This document shows, in pieces, positions 61,361 through 64,000 of a DNA stretch of 64,000 nucleotides; position 1 is the stretch's first letter; every line of letters starts with the position of its first letter. The stretch spans positions 1-64,000 of the forward strand of contig NZ_VWXK01000028.1 of assembly GCF_011752565.1 (NCBI RefSeq). Reading direction: 5' to 3'. This DNA comes from Pantoea sp. Ap-967 (GTDB lineage Bacteria > Pseudomonadota > Gammaproteobacteria > Pseudomonadales > Pseudomonadaceae). Below the pieces are notes generated by a model. That model was given only the letters and a program-made list of their open reading frames with translations, had not been told where the DNA came from and searched no databases. A program made the position numbers and the translations under genes.

Positions 61361-61545
61361 AGTCTCGGCCTGTCGCTGCAAATCAGCGATACGGCTTTGA
61401 CAGGCCGCGACGGTATTTGGCTTACGGCACGTCTATATGGCGGCTGTACGTGTGGGCACGCTTGCGTGCGCCGGAGCTTGCCAATTCCACCGGTCTGTCA
61501 ACCCATGTACAGCTGCCACCCCTTCGTTTGACAGCAAAGGGGCGC
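61361..61545 (+). ncRNA. Structured leader RNA, copy 1
   Basis: Predicted stems: CGGCCTGTC (61366-61374) with GACAGGCCG (61399-61407), alternative inner TCGCTG / CAGCGA (61373-61378 / 61384-61389); GCTGTACGTG (61443-61452) with CATGTACAGC (61504-61513), enclosing GCACGC / GCGTGC; CCCCTT (61519-61524) with AAGGGG (61537-61542). The second copy at 62199-62380 keeps these pairings with compensating bases. It ends just before the DUF3077 reading frame. It may be a cis-regulatory leader or independent RNA; no known riboswitch class is recognised. Confidence 0.6.
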
Positions 61546-61571
61546 AGCACAACCGAGGAATTGGATTCGTG

Positions 61572-61837
61572 ATGGACGACAAATCGAACGTAAAAACCAC
61601 CGTTGGCAAAACCAAGTTCTACCAGGGCGAAAAACAGACTCATCCGCTGTTCTGCATCGAGCCCGGCATTTCCTGCCAGCATGCTCGGGAGCAGGCCTCG
61701 GAGCTGATGGGATATGTGCGGGACATGACCATCAGTGGCCTGATGGATGAAAGCCCGAATTGATCTGGGCCTCGCATTACCTCAGCGGTTTGGCCAAGGC
61801 GCTGATGGATGATGCTGAGTTGGGCATGATGCGCTGA
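61572..61837 (+). pseudogene. DUF3077 gene, copy 1, frameshifted
   Basis: Nearly identical to the intact copy at 62494-62760 (two differences in about 275 bp) but with one A missing at 61750-61752 (AAA versus AAAA). The frame then stops after GLMDESPN, leaving 63 residues in place of 88, although the lost 3' part remains in the DNA unchanged. The decay is therefore very recent, or is a sequencing error in a homopolymer. Confidence 0.85.
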
Positions 61838-61867
61838 GGGTGTAGTGCAGGGAACAGTGCCAGCAGG

Positions 61868-62040
61868 CACGCCGTGATCCCCTGTAGGAGCGGGCTTGCC
61901 CCGCGAACACCGGCGAAGCCGGTGCCACGCACCGCGTTGCCTGCTTCGCGGGGCAAGCCCGCTCCTACAGGTTTCCCAGTTAAATCAGATGCTCCGTAGG
62001 AGCGAGCAAAGCTCGCGATGCGCCGCGCAGCGGCGCCCTT
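61868..62040. repeat. REP pair and single REP between the two DUF3077 units
   Basis: GTAGGAGCGGGCTTGCCCCGCGAACACCGGCG... at 61881 is mirrored by GCGGGGCAAGCCCGCTCCTAC at 61949-61970; a second type (GTAGGAGCGAGCAAAGCTCGCGATGCGCCGCG) follows at 61997-62035. Confidence 0.8.
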
Positions 62041-62104
62041 AACGCCTTACACCCAGGGTGCGCGGCGCCTTGGTGTTCTAGGCGGCTAACCTGTTAACAT
62101 TTGC

Positions 62105-62400
62105 GTCGAAAAATCAGAATTCTTCCCTTTGTTGTAGTCCATTTCCCAAAGATACTGTTGCCGCTTGTTTTCCGTTGCGGGTGCTCTGCCAAGGCTCTAG
62201 TCTCGGCCTGTCGCTGATTGATCAGTGACACGGCTTTGACGGGCCGCGACGGTTTTGAGTATCGGCATACCTTTATGGTGGCTGTACGTGCGGGCACGCT
62301 TGCGTGCGCCGGAGCTTATCAATTCCGCCGGTCCGTCAACCCACGTGCAGCTGCCACCCTCTGCTTGACGGCTTAGGGTCGCGGCACCAACAAGGAATTG
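62105..62400 (+). ncRNA. Structured leader RNA, copy 2, with upstream homology block
   Basis: From 62105 (GTCGAAAAATCAGAAT) the sequence repeats the block beginning 61267. Stems: CGGCCTGTC (62204-62212) with GACGGGCCG (62238-62246); TGTCGCTGA (62209-62217) with TCAGTGACA (62222-62230); GCTGTACGTG (62281-62290) with CACGTGCAGC (62342-62351); ACCCT (62356-62360) with AGGGT (62375-62379). Differences from copy 1 fall on paired positions and keep pairing. Leads into an AGGA site and the 29-residue ORF. Confidence 0.6.
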
Positions 62401-62404
62401 AACA

Positions 62405-62494
62405 ATGCTGAAACTTGTCCCCGATCCACCCCATGCTTTCCCAACGCTTGTATTCAAACTCATACAAATGGCAGACGAGGAGTTGCAAGCGTGA
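62405..62494 (+). CDS. 29-residue leader peptide / truncated DUF6124-like ORF
   Basis: ATG 62405 preceded by AAGGA opens a 30-codon frame starting MLKLVPDPP, a start resembling small P. putida proteins of the DUF6124/DUF3077 type. Its TGA overlaps the ATG of the DUF3077 gene (TGATG), so it probably couples translation. Copy 1 lacks this ORF, having only GAGGAATTGGATTCG before its ATG. Confidence 0.5.
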   Translation: MLKLVPDPPHAFPTLVFKLIQMADEELQA

Positions 62495-62760
62495 TGGACG
62501 ACAAATCGAACGTAAAAACCACCGTTGGCAAAACCAAGTTCTACCAGGGCGAAAAACAGACTCATCCGCTGTTCTGCATCGAGCCCGGCATTTCCTGCCA
62601 GCATGCTCGGGAGCAGGCCTCGGAGCTGATGGGGTATGTGCGGGACATGACCATCAGTGGCCTGATGGATGAAAAGCCCGAATTGATCTGGGCCTCGCAT
62701 TACCTCAGCGGTTTGGCCAAGGCGCTGATGGATGATGCTGAGTTGGGCATGATGCGCTGA
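62494..62760 (+). CDS. DUF3077 family protein, intact copy
   Basis: An 88-residue protein with the DUF3077 pattern: HPLFCIEPGISCQHAREQASELMGYVRDM near the N-terminus and WASHYLSGLAKALMDDAELG at the C-terminus. No signal or membrane segment. These proteins are numerous in P. putida-type genomes and have no known function. Coupled to the 29-residue ORF and preceded by the structured leader. Confidence 0.82.
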   Translation: MDDKSNVKTTVGKTKFYQGEKQTHPLFCIEPGISCQHAREQASELMGYVRDMTISGLMDEKPELIWASHYLSGLAKALMDDAELGMMR

Positions 62761-62765
62761 GGGTG

Positions 62766-62880
62766 TACCGCGTCGCTTCACGCGACGCATCGCGAGCTGC
62801 GCTCGCTCCTACCAGCCGTACACCGCCCCCGTAGGAGCGAGCAAAGCTCGCGATGCGCCGCGCAGCGGCGCCCTACCCCA
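62766..62880. repeat. REP pair
   Basis: CATCGCGAGCTGCGCTCGCTCCTACC at 62789 and GTAGGAGCGAGCAAAGCTCGCGATG at 62831 face each other between the DUF3077 gene and the convergent glutaminase. Confidence 0.8.
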
Positions 62881-62889
62881 AGGCCCCCT

Positions 62890-63798
62890 TCAGAACACCG
62901 ACCACCCAATCCGCGAACTCAACATCTCAAGCGCAGCCATCCCCGCATACGAGTTCCCCGCCGCATTCAACTCCGGCGACCACACGCAAACGGTGAACTG
63001 CCCCGGCACGATGGCCACGATCCCGCCCCCTACCCCGCTTTTACCAGGCAGCCCCACCCGATAGGCAAAGTTCCCCGCCTCGTCATACAGCCCACTGGTG
63101 GCCATGATCGAGTTAACCTGCTGAGTCTGGCGCCGGGTCAGTATCTGCTCGCCACTGTGCTTGCAGAACCCATCGTTGGCCAGAAAACCAAAGGCTCGGG
63201 CCAGGTCCAAGCAGTTCATTTGCAACGCGCAATAACTGAAATAACTGCGCAGCACCGTTTCAACCTCGTTATGGAAGTTACCAAACGCCTGCATCAGGTA
63301 CGCCATGGCAGCATTGCGTGCGCGGAACTGGTATTCCGAGTCAGCGACACGGGCATCCATCGACACGTTGGCATTGCCCGACAAGCGCCGCACGAAATCA
63401 CGCATCGACAAGGTGGGCGCGGCAAAGCGCGACTGGTTGATATCACAGATCACCAGCGCCCCGGCATTGATAAAGGGGTTACGCGGGCGCCCGCGTTCGA
63501 ACTCCAACTGCACCAGGGAGTTGAACGGCTGGCCGGAGGGCTCATGGCCAAGCCGCTCCCAGATGGCTTCACCGGAATGGCCGATGGCCTGGACCAGGCT
63601 GAACACTTTGGAAATACTCTGCACCGAAAACGGTACCAACGCATCGCCTGCGCAGTAATAGCTGCCGTCGTTGCCATAAACGGCGATGCCCAACTGCTGC
63701 GCCGGCACATCGGCCAGCGCAGGGATGTAGTCAGCCACTTTGCCCTTGCCAATCAAGGGCCGCACTTCTTCGAGGATATCGTTCAACAGTGTTTGCAT
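62890..63798 (-). CDS. glsA: Glutaminase (serine-dependent beta-lactamase fold)
   Basis: 302 residues, the full length of bacterial glutaminase A/B. The catalytic SxxK is in PFSVQSISKVFSL; other family strings are EPSGQPFNSLVQLE, PRNPFINAGA and LPGKSGVGGGIVAIVPG. Hydrolyses L-glutamine to glutamate and ammonia in the cytoplasm. Single gene. Confidence 0.95.
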   Translation of the reverse strand: MQTLLNDILEEVRPLIGKGKVADYIPALADVPAQQLGIAVYGNDGSYYCAGDALVPFSVQSISKVFSLVQAIGHSGEAIWERLGHEPSGQPFNSLVQLEFERGRPRNPFINAGALVICDINQSRFAAPTLSMRDFVRRLSGNANVSMDARVADSEYQFRARNAAMAYLMQAFGNFHNEVETVLRSYFSYCALQMNCLDLARAFGFLANDGFCKHSGEQILTRRQTQQVNSIMATSGLYDEAGNFAYRVGLPGKSGVGGGIVAIVPGQFTVCVWSPELNAAGNSYAGMAALEMLSSRIGWSVF

Positions 63799-63914
63799 GG
63801 GAAGCTCTGTTCATCAGTCCCCAGACGACGGCTCGGGGTCGCTTCCTTGACGAAAGTTCGGCATGAGAAATCACACAATGCATCAAGATGATTACGCCCA
63901 CGCAGAGCCAGGCG

Positions 63915-64000
63915 TCAGCTTGGGTCATCCGGCATGACGATCAGGCCAAGCAGCTCGGCAACCAGGCTCAGCGCATCCTGTTGATACTCGTCACACCACG
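63915..64000 (-). CDS. Partial CDS, C-terminal end only
   Basis: Minus-strand frame open to the window edge, ending TGA at 63917-63915. The visible 27 residues end ...QQDALSLVAELLGLIVMPDDPS. Acidic, helical; too short to identify. Confidence 0.45.
   Translation of the reverse strand, partial: WCDEYQQDALSLVAELLGLIVMPDDPS

Noticed and set aside
61437..61571. In-frame N-terminal extension of DUF3077 copy 1 through the leader
   Set aside because: The extension reads through the structured leader, is not matched in copy 2, and ATG 61572 is conserved in both copies.

Overview
The window looks like the chromosome of a fluorescent Pseudomonas of the P. putida group. Supporting signs are high GC with strong third-position GC, many short intergenic REP hairpins of the 'gtaggagcgagc...gctcgcgatg' and 'gtaggagcgggcttgccccgcg' types, a pyoverdine (pvd/fpv) locus, a sarcosine-oxidase-type operon, and tandem DUF3077 genes. 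I saw no tRNA, rRNA, CRISPR array, prophage or complete insertion sequence.

Layout. (1) 0-3.6 kb: a shikimate-dehydrogenase-like gene whose 3' end is duplicated together with a REP, two small proteins, the PBP7-type endopeptidase pbpG and a FlxA-like protein. (2) 3.7-14.2 kb: pyoverdine block. It holds pvdA behind an exact PvdS (iron-starvation) box, then the eight-gene fpvGHJKCDEF operon that strips and recovers iron from ferripyoverdine in the periplasm, then a convergent set running mbtH-like, pvdG thioesterase, isochorismatase-family hydrolase and DUF1615 lipoprotein. (3) 15.0-21.8 kb: an overlapping one-carbon operon purU-folD-soxB-soxD-soxA-soxG. (4) 21.9-26.9 kb: a LysR regulator, a secreted HSL-type esterase, an orphan PAAR-type T6SS effector with a putative membrane immunity protein, and a pirin. 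(5) 27-32.7 kb: DUF1330, a RibB/degenerate-RibA fusion and a four-gene spermidine/putrescine-type ABC importer. Palindromes upstream of the fusion and of the importer suggest a shared regulator. (6) 32.7-42.1 kb: a REP-rich spacer, LysR/tartrate-dehydrogenase pair, PstS-OmpA fusion, CitT/TrkA-C permease, diguanylate cyclase and TauE/SafE-LysR pair. (7) 42.2-43.8 kb: small proteins, a LexA-like box and a long REP inverted repeat. (8) 43.8-57.9 kb: lipid A aminoarabinose island, with arnT-like and GT39 genes, arnBCADTEF-ugd, and a further GT39 gene. (9) 58-64 kb: zinc-ribbon protein, HisKA_2 kinase, hydrolase, two copies of a structured leader with a DUF3077 gene (the first broken), glutaminase and a partial gene.

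How the genes work together. pvdA and the mbtH/thioesterase genes serve pyoverdine synthesis, and fpvG-K plus fpvC-F serve iron release and siderophore recycling. The sox operon would demethylate an N-methyl amino acid and pass the one-carbon unit to FolD and PurU. The arn operon makes UDP-L-Ara4N, flips the lipid-linked sugar and adds it to lipid A, which lowers sensitivity to cationic peptides.

The best candidate for something undescribed is the pair of roughly 200-nt leaders before the DUF3077 genes (61.36-61.54 and 62.20-62.38 kb). Their predicted stems are kept by G-U/G-C/A-U exchanges between copies. Gene functions are inferred from recognisable motifs and gene order, and no database search was run.
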